Below, in pieces: positions 8,738 through 17,940 of a stretch of DNA of 64,000 nt. Within the stretch, counting starts at the first letter, position 1. Each line of letters starts with the position of its first letter. The position numbers were made by a program, and so were the translations under genes. The DNA is taken from positions 6,173 through 70,172 of the forward strand of contig CAKOKS010000005.1 of NCBI GenBank assembly GCA_934095845.1, in the 5' to 3' direction. The stretch comes from an uncultured Bacilli bacterium (GTDB lineage: Bacteria > Bacillota_I > Bacilli_A > RF39 > UBA660). The notes under the pieces were generated by a model. It worked only from the letters and a program-made list of their open reading frames with translations. It did no database searches and had not been told where the DNA came from.

Positions 8738-8779
8738 CTAGTATAATTTTATAATAAAACAATTTTGGGTTCAAGATAT

Positions 8780-9325
8780 TTATAACCATTTATCTTCATT
8801 AAATACTAACTTTTTTTCTTTTATAAGCGCATGTGCTTCTTGATCTGCTTCTTTTGTTGGAGAAAAAGAAGCAGCATACTTTAATCGGGCTTCTGCAAGA
8901 GTACTATATTCAATTGGCTCATAATAAAGAATTTCTTTTATGTTTTCACTTGTTATAAAAGCCCTAGGAAGGCGATATTCAATTAAATATTCTACATATT
9001 TACCTACACCAACATATTGGTTTAATATTTCCTCATCAATATCAAAGACTACTATATAATTTTGTTTTGTACTATTTCGACAAAAGTATCCAGCATTAAG
9101 AATAAATTTAGATAAGAAAATATATTGATTTTTATAGCAGTCTTCACTTACAAATTTTCTTATTTCTTCAATTGGTTCACTATATAAGTATTCAGGAATA
9201 TAATCAAATGTATTTTTTCTTGGTATTATTACATCTTTTTCTGGTACTTTTTCATATATATAAAACTCATCATTTTCAAGTTTTTTAACTTGTTCAAGAG
9301 TAAGCCCTCCATTAAATACAAACAT
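8780..9325 (-). CDS. Hypothetical cytoplasmic protein downstream of uvrC
   Basis: A 181-residue soluble protein, unrecognised. It has a Tyr-rich acidic first half and a C-terminal helix-rich region ending 'LVFNEDKWL'; no signal peptide or membrane segment is visible. The RBS is GGAGGG, and it starts 8 nt after the uvrC stop, so it is almost certainly co-transcribed with uvrC. Its function cannot be inferred from the sequence; linkage to repair is only positional. Confidence 0.75.
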   Translation of the reverse strand: MFVFNGGLTLEQVKKLENDEFYIYEKVPEKDVIIPRKNTFDYIPEYLYSEPIEEIRKFVSEDCYKNQYIFLSKFILNAGYFCRNSTKQNYIVVFDIDEEILNQYVGVGKYVEYLIEYRLPRAFITSENIKEILYYEPIEYSTLAEARLKYAASFSPTKEADQEAHALIKEKKLVFNEDKWL

Positions 9326-9333
9326 ATACCCTC

Positions 9334-11109
9334 CTACTTATCTTCTTTATTATAAAAAGATTCCAAATAATTTTTTAAATATACACTTACTTTATGAGGA
9401 AGTATTTGGTCTAATTCTTCAATACTTGCTTCATTTATTTTTTTAGCAGAACCATATTTTTTCATAAGTTCTTTCTTTCTTACGTCCCCAATTCCTTCAA
9501 CATTATCAAGAAGACTTTTAATAGAACCTTTACTTCTAAGTTCACGGTGATAGTTAATTGTAAATCTATGTACTTCATCTTGAATACGTGTTAAATAATG
9601 AAATAAATTAGAAGTATAATCTATTTTATATGATTCTAAAGTATCTCCATCTAGAAGTTCATTGGTTCTATGCTTATCATTCTTTACAAGGCCACATACT
9701 TTAATATTTAAATGAAGAGCATTAATTGTGTCTTTAACAGCATGTATTTGATTAATACCACCATCTACTAATATTAAATCTGGAAATTCTCCATGTTCAA
9801 CTAAAGCACGATAATATCTTCTATAAGTAACTTCTTTCATTGTATTGTAATCATCATTCTTATCTACGCTTACTTTATATTTACGGTAATCTTTCTTTGA
9901 TGGAAGACCATCTTTGAAAACAACCATTCCTGAAACAGCAAATGTACCAAATAAGTTGGAGTTATCAAATGAATCAATTCGGTTTATTTTTATACCAAGT
10001 AAATTTTCAAGTTCTTCATTGGCACCACTTGTTCTAGCAAGTTTATTTTGAATAGTTTGAAAGTTATTTTGTAAATTAATTTTAGCGTTATTGTAAGCCA
10101 TATCAAGGATAGTCTTTTTATCACCTTTTTCAGCAGTTATAACTTTGGTATTTATAGCCTCACTTAAAATTTCAGTATTTAAATCTTTATTAACTATAAT
10201 AAATGATGGTACTTCATTTTTAGTATAAAAAACTGCTAAAGCACTTTCTATATCATTTATAGCATCATCACTTACAACTGGAATTATTTTATTTTTACCA
10301 CCAACCAGTTTACCTGATCTAACAAAAAATATTTCTATTGATATAAAACCTGAATCAAAATAATAGTTTATTACATCCATACTAGATCTATCACTTATTT
10401 CAACTCTTTGTTTTTCTTGAATAACTTTGATATATTCTAAATCTTTCTTTAAATCAAGAGCAAGTTCATAATTCATTGCATCACTGGCAATTTGAATTTT
10501 TTCCATAAGTTTATTTATTAAAATAGAATCATTTCCATTTAAAAAACCAAGTATTTCTTTTTCCATTTTATCTATTTCTTCATCACTTATTTTTTTTACA
10601 CAATATCCAAGACATTCATGAATGTGATAATAAAGACAAAGTTCATGACCACTTGTACATTTTTTTAATGGGTAAAGTCTATTAATTAAATTAACCATTT
10701 TTCTGGCAGCAGATGCATTAACATATGGACCAAATAGATGCTTATTTTCACGTTTTTTAACACTTAAATATCTAACAACTTTTAAAGTTGGATATGGTTT
10801 TCTTTTATATTCAATATAAGGGTAACTCTTATCATCCTTAAGTAAAATATTATATTTTGGATCATATTTTTTTATTAAATTGATTTCTAATATAAAAGAT
10901 TCTAGTTCACTGGTAGTTACAATGTATTCAAAATCAGCTATTTCGGAAACAAGTTTTTTAGTCTTACCAGTTACTCTTCCATTAAAATAAGAAGATAATC
11001 TATTTTTTAAATCTTTAGCTTTACCAACATAAATAATAACCCCATTTTTATCTTTCATTTGATAACTCCCTGGTAAATGAGGAACAAGTTTAAGTTTTTC
11101 TGATATCAT
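9334..11109 (-). CDS. uvrC: Excinuclease ABC subunit C
   Basis: A 591-residue protein with all UvrC parts. The N-terminal GIY-YIG nuclease (residues ~12-90, 'PGSYQMKDKNGVIIYVGKA') makes the 3' incision. A cysteine-rich segment with 'C...CLYYHIHECLGYC' follows near 155-170. A UVR (UvrB-binding) helix lies near 215-235, then an RNase H-like nuclease with 'LILVDGG' making the 5' incision, and a C-terminal helix-hairpin-helix ('LLDNVEGIGDVRKKEL'). It acts with UvrAB in nucleotide excision repair. The length is normal for the family. An extended -10 promoter lies upstream and the 181-aa gene follows. Confidence 0.96.
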   Translation of the reverse strand: MISEKLKLVPHLPGSYQMKDKNGVIIYVGKAKDLKNRLSSYFNGRVTGKTKKLVSEIADFEYIVTTSELESFILEINLIKKYDPKYNILLKDDKSYPYIEYKRKPYPTLKVVRYLSVKKRENKHLFGPYVNASAARKMVNLINRLYPLKKCTSGHELCLYYHIHECLGYCVKKISDEEIDKMEKEILGFLNGNDSILINKLMEKIQIASDAMNYELALDLKKDLEYIKVIQEKQRVEISDRSSMDVINYYFDSGFISIEIFFVRSGKLVGGKNKIIPVVSDDAINDIESALAVFYTKNEVPSFIIVNKDLNTEILSEAINTKVITAEKGDKKTILDMAYNNAKINLQNNFQTIQNKLARTSGANEELENLLGIKINRIDSFDNSNLFGTFAVSGMVVFKDGLPSKKDYRKYKVSVDKNDDYNTMKEVTYRRYYRALVEHGEFPDLILVDGGINQIHAVKDTINALHLNIKVCGLVKNDKHRTNELLDGDTLESYKIDYTSNLFHYLTRIQDEVHRFTINYHRELRSKGSIKSLLDNVEGIGDVRKKELMKKYGSAKKINEASIEELDQILPHKVSVYLKNYLESFYNKEDK

Positions 11110-11187
11110 AGATTCACCTTCTCTTCTTTAATTTTAATATTATATTTTAAATAATTCTTATTTGGAAATTAATTAACATACACTTAT

Positions 11188-11196
11188 ATTATAACA
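11188..11196 (-). promoter_or_regulatory. Extended -10 promoter of uvrC
   Basis: The minus strand reads TGTTATAAT, a perfect extended -10 element about 80 bp before the uvrC start. No good -35 box is seen at the usual distance. Confidence 0.5.
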
Positions 11197-11237
11197 AAAG
11201 AATACACATTTATGTTATTATATATTCAGGTGATTAC

Positions 11238-11585
11238 ATGGAACTTGTAAATACATATACATATGAAATAAAAAAGTCTAAATTTATTGGTATTCTTTAT
11301 AAAGTAAATTCAATTGATGAAGTAAATGATATTTTAAAAAATTTACAAACTGAACATAAAAAAGCAAGACACATACCTTATGCATATAAAATAGGTTCTA
11401 TTGCTAAAAAAAGTGATGATAAAGAACCTGCTAATACAGCTGGAACGCCTATTTATAATGTCATCGAAAGAAATAATTTAGATAATGTTTTAATTGTTGT
11501 AATAAGATATTTTGGAGGTATTAAGCTTGGTGCTGGCCCACTTTTAAGAAGTTATGCAAAAGCAGCAAATGAAGTAATAAAATAA
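11238..11585 (+). CDS. YigZ/IMPACT-family protein, N-terminal domain only
   Basis: 115 residues matching the UPF0029/IMPACT N-terminal domain: 'KKSKFIG', 'HIPYAYKIG', 'DDKEPANTAGTPI' and 'VVIRYFGGIKLGAGPLLRSY' are the family signatures. Full-length bacterial YigZ (about 200 residues) carries a second DUF1949 domain, which is absent here; the stop follows directly after the first domain. Eukaryotic IMPACT binds Gcn1; the bacterial role is unclear. RBS AGGTGA lies before the ATG. A membrane-protein gene follows after 33 bp. The intact signature suggests a functional single-domain form, not a fragment. Confidence 0.85.
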   Translation: MELVNTYTYEIKKSKFIGILYKVNSIDEVNDILKNLQTEHKKARHIPYAYKIGSIAKKSDDKEPANTAGTPIYNVIERNNLDNVLIVVIRYFGGIKLGAGPLLRSYAKAANEVIK

Positions 11586-11618
11586 AAATAATATAATATA
11601 TTTTATTAGGTGAAAAAA

Positions 11619-11963
11619 ATGAAAAAATATATTTATATTAACTTGATTCCTATTTCTTCAATATTAGTAATTTCAATAATATTATCTTTATTTAACTTAT
11701 TAAATATTGGTATTCATCCAATGATTTATATTGTTTTAATGATTCTTATTATGTACATTTATGGATATTTAATATCTAAAAATTCAAATGAACGAGGATA
11801 TATTAAAGGACTTTTAGCTGGATTTTTATACTCTTTATTTTTCTTTCTATTAACATTAATATTTAATTTAGGTTTATCTTTATACATGATTATTTTTTAT
11901 CTAATATTAATAATATCTTCTTCTTTAGGAGCAATGACTTTCAATTTAAAAAAGAATAGCTAG
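11619..11963 (+). CDS. TIGR04086-like small membrane protein
   Basis: A 114-residue protein with four hydrophobic segments and short loops, resembling the TIGR04086 (YrzE) family of Firmicutes membrane proteins, whose function is unknown. A GTG at 11610 is in frame, but it overlaps the Shine-Dalgarno AGGTGA; the ATG at 11619 has ideal spacing and is preferred. It is probably co-transcribed with the YigZ-like gene. The stop codon lies in the loop of the downstream terminator. Confidence 0.75.
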   Translation: MKKYIYINLIPISSILVISIILSLFNLLNIGIHPMIYIVLMILIMYIYGYLISKNSNERGYIKGLLAGFLYSLFFFLLTLIFNLGLSLYMIIFYLILIISSSLGAMTFNLKKNS

Positions 11964-11976
11964 CCTATTCTTTTTT
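11948..11976. terminator. Strong bidirectional terminator
   Basis: A 12-bp perfect stem (AAAAAAGAATAG / CTATTCTTTTTT) with a 5-nt loop. It lies between two convergent genes whose stop codons (11961-11963 and 11965-11967) are both inside the hairpin. Confidence 0.92.
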
Positions 11977-12810
11977 CATTAATAAAATTATTCCAATTAC
12001 ACTTAATGCAAGAGATGTTAAAATAAAGAAATTATTTCTAAAGTAATTACTTTTTTTATAGGTATCTACTACTTCTTCTCCAGTCTTTATACCGCTTATA
12101 ACATCCAAAATTTTATTATCATCTTCTGTTTCATATTCAGTGATAGTTTCATCATCTTGTTCTCCAAAAATAGTAATTTCTTTTTGAGTATTATAAGTGT
12201 AAGATATACGAATATCACCTACACTTGGAGATTCAATATTTTTAGAATTAGTAATGTAATTTCCACTTATATTAAAACCTTTAGGTAATTTTTTAAATGT
12301 GATATTTTCTAAATCTAATTCTTTAGTTTCTAACTTTTCAAGTATTTTGTCATCTAATTTAAAGACCCCAAGTTTAACATTATCTGCATAAAATGATTTG
12401 TTTGCATAACTAATGCTTTTTGGATTTTCATATCTATCTTTTATTTCAAATTTACTTGAATCTACCAGTTCATTCATCCATTTTTGACGATATGTATAAG
12501 TAGTTTTTCCATTATTAGTTTCAGTTTCTTGAATCCAAACAAATACCTCAACGTTTCTTTTTAAAATAGCTGTATCAACATTTAAATTAAAGTCTTTATC
12601 GTACGCCTCTTTTTCATAAGAAATATTTCCACTTACATTAATCAAGTTTCTGTTATTACTACTATCTATCTTGTCCGCATCAACATTAGTATATTTTTGA
12701 TTAAGTTCATTTGCAAGTTCATTTTCTTTTATATTAAGAAAAACAGTTAATCCAAACAATAAACAAGAAATTGCAATAAAGAAAACACCAGTGTATAAAT
12801 TTTTTTTCAT
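11965..12810 (-). CDS. TMEM43-family membrane protein
   Basis: 281 residues with a membrane segment at each end (about 7-27 and 258-277) and a large extracellular beta-rich domain between. The stretch 'VDTAILKRNVEVFVWIQE', the later 'YRQKWMNELVDSS.F' and 'NPKS' segments, and 'VKLGVFKLD' match the TMEM43 (LUMA, PF07787) pattern of prokaryotic and eukaryotic proteins. The biochemical role in bacteria is not established. It follows the HAD phosphatase gene by 33 bp on the same strand and ends in a shared terminator. Confidence 0.75.
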   Translation of the reverse strand: MKKNLYTGVFFIAISCLLFGLTVFLNIKENELANELNQKYTNVDADKIDSSNNRNLINVSGNISYEKEAYDKDFNLNVDTAILKRNVEVFVWIQETETNNGKTTYTYRQKWMNELVDSSKFEIKDRYENPKSISYANKSFYADNVKLGVFKLDDKILEKLETKELDLENITFKKLPKGFNISGNYITNSKNIESPSVGDIRISYTYNTQKEITIFGEQDDETITEYETEDDNKILDVISGIKTGEEVVDTYKKSNYFRNNFFILTSLALSVIGIILLMKKE

Positions 12811-12843
12811 AAGTTTCCTCCTAGCTCAATTATATCATAAAAT

Positions 12844-13656
12844 TTAGTTTTTCAAATTCTTTTTAAAATAATCTTCTAAAAATAAAACTACCCCATTTTG
12901 TTTATTTGAGTACTCTGTTATATATTTTGTATTCATTTTTACTTCATCTAAGGCGTTATTCATAGCTACTCCATTAGGAAAATTAGCAACCATATCAATG
13001 TCATTTAAACCATCACCAAAAACTATTATTTCGTCTGATTTAATATTTTTTCTATTTATTAACCAGTTAATTGTATTAAATTTATTACAATTTTTTACAG
13101 AAATATCTAACCATTTATCATTTTCAAAAGAATCCTGCATAATAATAGGCTCTAAAGTCGGTGAATTTTCTCTGATCTCTTTTGCTACATCAAAAATTTC
13201 ATCATTAACTTTTGTCTTAATAGTGATATGAGTTATATCTTTAGCTTTACTTTCTAATTTTTTATAAGAGTTAATTAGTTTTAATCTTTTGAAGTTATCA
13301 CACTTTTCTTCTGTATATTTAAATACATAGTTTTTATCACAAAAATTTATATATTTAAAACGGTCATTAAACATATTATAAATATTTTTTACAATATCTC
13401 TGCTTATATAATTAGAATAAATATATTTTTTTTCTTTTATATCATAAACACAAGCGCCATTATCAGTAATAATATAGTCAACATATTTTAGGTTTTTTAA
13501 AGCATCTACTGCCATACTATAAATTCTACCAGTAGCAATAGTTATAATAATCCCTTCATCTTTATATCTTTTTAATTGCTTTCTTGTATATCTAGAAACT
13601 TTACTTTTTTCATTTAAAAGAGTTCCATCTAAATCTGTTACAATCATCTTGATCAT
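12844..13656 (-). CDS. Cof-type HAD-superfamily phosphatase
   Basis: 270 residues with the HAD motifs: motif I DLDGTLL (residues ~8-14), a Thr in 'ITIATGR', a Lys in the third motif and motif IV 'VFGDGLNDIDM' near 215. The C2B-type cap in the middle is typical of Cof/YidA-like sugar-phosphate or FMN phosphatases. It is cytoplasmic and Mg2+-dependent. The substrate cannot be assigned. It lies between dtd and the TMEM43-like gene, with a terminator-like hairpin separating it from dtd. Confidence 0.9.
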   Translation of the reverse strand: MIKMIVTDLDGTLLNEKSKVSRYTRKQLKRYKDEGIIITIATGRIYSMAVDALKNLKYVDYIITDNGACVYDIKEKKYIYSNYISRDIVKNIYNMFNDRFKYINFCDKNYVFKYTEEKCDNFKRLKLINSYKKLESKAKDITHITIKTKVNDEIFDVAKEIRENSPTLEPIIMQDSFENDKWLDISVKNCNKFNTINWLINRKNIKSDEIIVFGDGLNDIDMVANFPNGVAMNNALDEVKMNTKYITEYSNKQNGVVLFLEDYFKKNLKN

Positions 13657-13693
13657 TTTACCACCTGTCTAATTATAGCATGCAAACATATTA

Positions 13694-13716
13694 AAAGGTG
13701 ACTATTTGTCACCTTT
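13694..13716 (-). terminator. Terminator after dtd
   Basis: A 9-bp perfect stem AAAGGTGAC / GTCACCTTT with a 5-nt loop; the T run on the minus strand is short (TTTTAATAT). The dtd stop lies in the hairpin. Confidence 0.65.
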
Positions 13717-14148
13717 ACTGTCAAGTATTATAGTAACTGGTCCATCATTTAGTATCGAAACTTGCATGTCAGCACCAAATTTACCAGTTTCTACATGAAC
13801 AGATTTACTTAGTATTTCATTAAATTTATTATATAACTCAATTGCTTCTTCACCTTTCATAGCATGTATATAACTAGGTCTGTTACCTTTTTTAGTATCA
13901 GCAAGCAAAGTAAATTGAGATACTGATAAAATACTACCACCTACATCTAAAATAGATTTATTCATAACTCCAGATTCATCATCAAATATACGAATGTTTA
14001 ATGTTTTATTTGCGAGTTTAACAACATCTTCTTCTGTATCTTGAGTACTAATACCTACCAAAATCATTAATCCATGATCAATTGAACCTATAATTTCATT
14101 ATTAACTGAAACACTTGAATTTTTACTACGCATCACAACTAATTTCAT
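13702..14148 (-). CDS. dtd: D-aminoacyl-tRNA deacylase
   Basis: 148 residues with the two DTD signatures, 'SVSQFTLLA' (the SQFTL active-site loop, about residues 74-82) and 'NDGPVTI' (the GPVT cross-subunit motif, about 132-137). The enzyme removes D-amino acids, and glycine from tRNA-Ala, as a homodimer. It starts 1 nt after the rel stop; the rel-dtd order is the same as in Bacillus. Length is normal. Confidence 0.95.
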   Translation of the reverse strand: MKLVVMRSKNSSVSVNNEIIGSIDHGLMILVGISTQDTEEDVVKLANKTLNIRIFDDESGVMNKSILDVGGSILSVSQFTLLADTKKGNRPSYIHAMKGEEAIELYNKFNEILSKSVHVETGKFGADMQVSILNDGPVTIILDSKGDK

Positions 14149-14149
14149 A

Positions 14150-16297
14150 TTAATACCTATTTATGCTAGTTACAAATTTTAAAGTTCTTAGATCTTCAAT
14201 AAAATTATCTAAATCAGTTTTATTTTTAACTTTTAAAATTAAATCATAGCATATCTTATCATTTTTATTAATTTCATTAATGCTATTAATATTTATTGCT
14301 CTTAATGTAGCTTTTGTAACTATATCTAAAATATTATTTTCAATTCCATTTGTATAAATAGTTATTTTAGAAATATAGTATTTATTATCATCATTTTTTT
14401 CTTCATTCCATTTAACATCTATAAGTCTTTCAGTTACATCCTTAATATTAATACAATCACGTTTATGAACCGTAATACCTTGCCCTTTAGTTATATAACC
14501 AATTATTTCATCACCAAATACTGGTTTACAGCAACTTGCTAGATTAACTAAGATGTCATCACATCCAGAAACTATTATATCATTTTTATGATTTACTTTT
14601 GGAAGAACATTAGAATTCATTACTTTATCAAGTAAAACATCTTGAACGTTCTTTTTATCATTGTAAATTAAATCAACTATATAAGATGGAGCATATCTAA
14701 GAGCACCTATATTTAATAGAACTTCATCAAAATTAGTAACTTTTAAATCTCTTACTAATTTATCAATATGTTCATCATCTAAAGCATTTTGTAAAGCAAT
14801 ATGTTGTCGTTTAAGTTCTTTTTCAAGTAAGTTTCTACCACGTTCAATATATTCTTCACGATCTTTTTTAGAAAAGAATGCTTTTATTTTAGCTTTTGCT
14901 TGAGTTGTTTTTACAAAATTAAGCCAGTCTTTATTTGGTTCACTTTGAGCATTTGTCATTATTTTTACAATATCATTATCTTGAAGTTTATAATCAAGAG
15001 TTACAATTGTATCATTTACAATGGCTCCAACAGTTGTATCTCCTACACGTGAATGAATTCGATAAGCAAAGTCAACTGGACATGATCCATCAGGAAGTTC
15101 AACTACATCTCCTTTTGGAGTATAAACATATATAGAATTACTTAAAAGTTCACTTACGTTTTGAGCAAATGTATCATCATCAGTTACATCACTTGAACTT
15201 GCTTCAATAATATTTCTAAACATTTGAAGTTTTTGTTCCATAACATTTTGAATTTGTTTGGAATGCTCTTTATATGACCAGTGAGATGCAACACCATGTT
15301 CAGCAATTTCATTCATTTCCTTTGTACGAACTTGTACTTCTACAGGAAAACCTTCTGGGCCAAATACACCTGTATGAAGAGACTGATAAGAGTTTCCTTT
15401 AGGCATAGAAATATAATCTTTAAATCTTTTAGGAATAGGTCTATATAATGAATGTATTAAACCTATTATTAAATAACATTCACTTTCCTCTTCACATATA
15501 ATTCTAAGACCAATAAAATCATAGATTTCACTCATCTTTTTACCTTTAGTTAATTTGTTATATATTGAAGATGTACTCTTTACTCTTCCTTTTATTTCAA
15601 AATTAATATTATTTTGTTTTAATACATCAGTTATAGTTTCTTTGGTTTCTTCAAGTATTTCATTTAATTTTTCACGTGGTGCAGGAAGCGATTCTTCAAC
15701 ACTTTCATAATCATTACTTTTTAGCACTTTAAAACACATATCTTCAAGTTCAGTTTTTAATTGATTAATACCTAGTCTATGAGCAATAGGAATTAAAACA
15801 TTTTGAGTTTCTAAAGCCTTAAGTCTTTGTTTTTCTTTAGAAAAAGGATCTATTGTACGCATATTATGTACGCGACCTGCAAGTTTAATTATAAGCACTC
15901 TTACATCTTCAGATAAGGCAACAAGTACTTTTCTTAAATAAAGAGATGTTGATTCGGATTCATCAGTTAATTTAAGTTTATTTACTTTCATTAAAGATGC
16001 AACAATGTTTCTTACATCACTTCCAAAAAGGTTTTCTAATTCATCTAAATTAGATGGCCCATTATCAATAGTTTCATGTACTAATGCAGAAACTATAGTT
16101 GTAGCATCTACATTTAAAGATGCACATATTAAAGCAACATTTAAAGGATGTGTAATAAATTCTTCATTATTTTTTCTATATTGACCTTTATGACACTTGC
16201 ATGCAAATTCATAAGCTTTTTGAATTGTCTCCATTTCTTCATCTGTATATGAGTTTTCCTCGCATCTTTTTAATAATTCTTTATATAAATCTTCCAT
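14150..16297 (-). CDS. RelA/SpoT homologue with intact (p)ppGpp synthetase and degenerate hydrolase
   Basis: 715 residues with the long Rel layout: HD domain (~25-170), synthetase (~220-340), TGS (~385-450), helical domain, zinc-finger-like 'CDDILVNLASCCKP' and C-terminal ACT. In the HD domain the essential HDxxED motif reads HETIDN (74-79) and the later LADRxHN reads LAGRVHN (G141 replaces the metal-binding Asp). The first His (ITHP, H50) is kept. In the synthetase the catalytic set is intact: 'GRVKSTSSIYNKL', 'DFIGLRII', 'YQSLHT', 'VEVQVRT' and 'ASHW'. I infer a synthetase-only enzyme that makes (p)ppGpp. It lies between the ComN-like gene (2-nt gap) and dtd (1-nt gap). Confidence 0.93.
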   Translation of the reverse strand: MEDLYKELLKRCEENSYTDEEMETIQKAYEFACKCHKGQYRKNNEEFITHPLNVALICASLNVDATTIVSALVHETIDNGPSNLDELENLFGSDVRNIVASLMKVNKLKLTDESESTSLYLRKVLVALSEDVRVLIIKLAGRVHNMRTIDPFSKEKQRLKALETQNVLIPIAHRLGINQLKTELEDMCFKVLKSNDYESVEESLPAPREKLNEILEETKETITDVLKQNNINFEIKGRVKSTSSIYNKLTKGKKMSEIYDFIGLRIICEEESECYLIIGLIHSLYRPIPKRFKDYISMPKGNSYQSLHTGVFGPEGFPVEVQVRTKEMNEIAEHGVASHWSYKEHSKQIQNVMEQKLQMFRNIIEASSSDVTDDDTFAQNVSELLSNSIYVYTPKGDVVELPDGSCPVDFAYRIHSRVGDTTVGAIVNDTIVTLDYKLQDNDIVKIMTNAQSEPNKDWLNFVKTTQAKAKIKAFFSKKDREEYIERGRNLLEKELKRQHIALQNALDDEHIDKLVRDLKVTNFDEVLLNIGALRYAPSYIVDLIYNDKKNVQDVLLDKVMNSNVLPKVNHKNDIIVSGCDDILVNLASCCKPVFGDEIIGYITKGQGITVHKRDCINIKDVTERLIDVKWNEEKNDDNKYYISKITIYTNGIENNILDIVTKATLRAININSINEINKNDKICYDLILKVKNKTDLDNFIEDLRTLKFVTSINRY

Positions 16298-16299
16298 TT

Positions 16300-16554
16300 T
16301 TATTCACCCTGTTCGTTTATTTTTTTGATTACATAGTTTTCATATTCTTCATTTTTAGTATTTAAAATATCATCAACAATACCTGCAAGACTTAAACTAC
16401 TTGCACTTCTCCATTTCATTTCTTTATTGTAATTCCAAATATCTTCTTCTTTTACAATACGTATTCCACTTCTTAAAAGTTCATTTTTCTTGGTTTTAAG
16501 AGCTGGTAACACTTTATTATATAAATCTCTTTGAGTACTAATCTTTTTCTCCAT
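16300..16554 (-). CDS. ComN-like post-transcriptional regulator
   Basis: 84 residues resembling the Post_transc_reg family (PF13797, Bacillus ComN). The pattern 'KKNELLRSG', then 'EEDIWNYNKEMKW' and 'LSLAGIVDDILNTKNEEYENYV' matches the family core. ComN in Bacillus affects comE mRNA and localises with DivIVA; whether this protein does so is unknown. It begins the operon with rel and dtd and is divergent from the SpoVB-like flippase, a neighbourhood also seen in Bacillus. Cytoplasmic, without membrane segment. Confidence 0.72.
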   Translation of the reverse strand: MEKKISTQRDLYNKVLPALKTKKNELLRSGIRIVKEEDIWNYNKEMKWRSASSLSLAGIVDDILNTKNEEYENYVIKKINEQGE

Positions 16555-16633
16555 AATATCACCTTTAATAATTACGATTATCTTTCATATATTTATTATA
16601 TAATATTTTATTTTAATTTTAAAGGAGATACAC

Positions 16634-17917
16634 ATGAAAAATGCATTTATAAAGTCAACTGTTATTTTACTTATTGGAACACTTATCACTAAATTGCTTG
16701 GATTTTTTATTAAAATTATATTTACAAGAATGATTGGTACAGGTATTAATTTATATTCTTTAATAATGCCTACATATTCTCTTTTAGTTGCTATAACTCA
16801 GTTAGGTCTTCCCTATGCAATAAGTGTTATTATGGCAAAAAACAATTATCGTGGTTTAAAAGTTTTAGCATCAGTTGTACCTATTTCACTTCTTTTTAAT
16901 GTATTAATTATTGCTCTTATATTCATCTTTTCTCCATTTTTAGCAACAAATCTTTTAAAGAATGAGAACTTATATTATCCATTAATATCTATTTCATTTG
17001 TCGTTCCTTTTACAACTGTATCAGGAATAATTAAAGGGTATTATTTTGGTAAACAAAATATGCTTCCAAATGCTGTATCTAGTATATTTGAGCAACTTAC
17101 ACGTTTTATCCTTATGATGATCTTTATTCCATTTTTATCAAATATTTCTGATGTTCATGCTGTTTCTGGTTATGTAATAATATCTGCTGTCTGTGAATTA
17201 GTTCAAATAATCGTATATCTTTTCTTCGCTCCTAAAAACATTCATTTTTCTATACATGATCTTACATTTAATAAACAAATTGCTTATGACGTTTTTAGTA
17301 TATCTATTCCATCAGTTTCATCTAGAATTATTGGTAATATTTGTTATTTCTTAGAACCAATTATTCTTACAAATATGCTTTTATTTGTTGGTTATTCTAC
17401 CAATTTTATTGAAAGCGAATATGCTGTTTACAATGCTTATGTCATACCAATTTTAACAATGCCGTCTTTTTTTACACTTGCATTAAATACAACTTTAATA
17501 CCTGAAGTTTCTAAAAACTATGATAATAAAAATTATGTAAAAAGAAGAGTTAGGCAAAGTCTATTTATATCATTTTTAATAGGGGCTATATTCTGTACAT
17601 TTGTGTACTTTAAAGGTGAGTTTATTCTTTCTTTAGTATATAATACGAATAAAGGTATTGATTACATTCATTTACTATCAATCTTCTTTCCATTATTTTA
17701 TTTAGAAGGCCCTTTAGCAAGTGCTTTACAAGGTTTAAATTATTCCGCATATACAATGAAAGTAACCTTAGTAAGCTCAATATTTAAAACGATTATAATG
17801 ATTATTACTTGCTTATTTAGTATTGGTATATATCCATTAATAATATCCGAAATTGTAAGTATTTCTTCAGTTGTTTATTTAAATTACTCAAAGTTAAGGA
17901 GTCTACATTACATTTAA
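16634..17917 (+). CDS. SpoVB/MurJ-like polysaccharide (lipid) flippase of the MOP superfamily
   Basis: 427 residues, entirely membrane embedded with about twelve hydrophobic segments. The N-terminus ('LIGTLITKLLGFFIKIIFTRMIG') and the internal 'GLPYAISVIMAKNN' are typical of the SpoVB/Wzx/MurJ branch of the MOP flippases. By family, such proteins flip lipid-linked precursors such as lipid II; SpoVB itself serves the spore cortex. It is shorter than the usual 14-TM members (about 500 residues), lacking the last helices. RBS AAAGGAG lies before the ATG. The comN-like gene is divergent; a hairpin follows. Confidence 0.88.
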   Translation: MKNAFIKSTVILLIGTLITKLLGFFIKIIFTRMIGTGINLYSLIMPTYSLLVAITQLGLPYAISVIMAKNNYRGLKVLASVVPISLLFNVLIIALIFIFSPFLATNLLKNENLYYPLISISFVVPFTTVSGIIKGYYFGKQNMLPNAVSSIFEQLTRFILMMIFIPFLSNISDVHAVSGYVIISAVCELVQIIVYLFFAPKNIHFSIHDLTFNKQIAYDVFSISIPSVSSRIIGNICYFLEPIILTNMLLFVGYSTNFIESEYAVYNAYVIPILTMPSFFTLALNTTLIPEVSKNYDNKNYVKRRVRQSLFISFLIGAIFCTFVYFKGEFILSLVYNTNKGIDYIHLLSIFFPLFYLEGPLASALQGLNYSAYTMKVTLVSSIFKTIIMIITCLFSIGIYPLIISEIVSISSVVYLNYSKLRSLHYI

Positions 17918-17940
17918 AAAGAGTAACTTATGTTACCCTT
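17912..17940 (-). terminator. Terminator of tig
   Basis: A 9-bp stem with one G-T pair on the minus strand (AAGGGTAAC / GTTACTCTT), 4-nt loop, then TTTAAAT. The tig stop codon is inside the stem. Confidence 0.7.

Noticed and set aside
14150..14650. The Cys cluster in the first Rel protein as a separate gene or fusion
   Set aside because: It fits the zinc-finger/conserved-cysteine domain normal for long Rel proteins.
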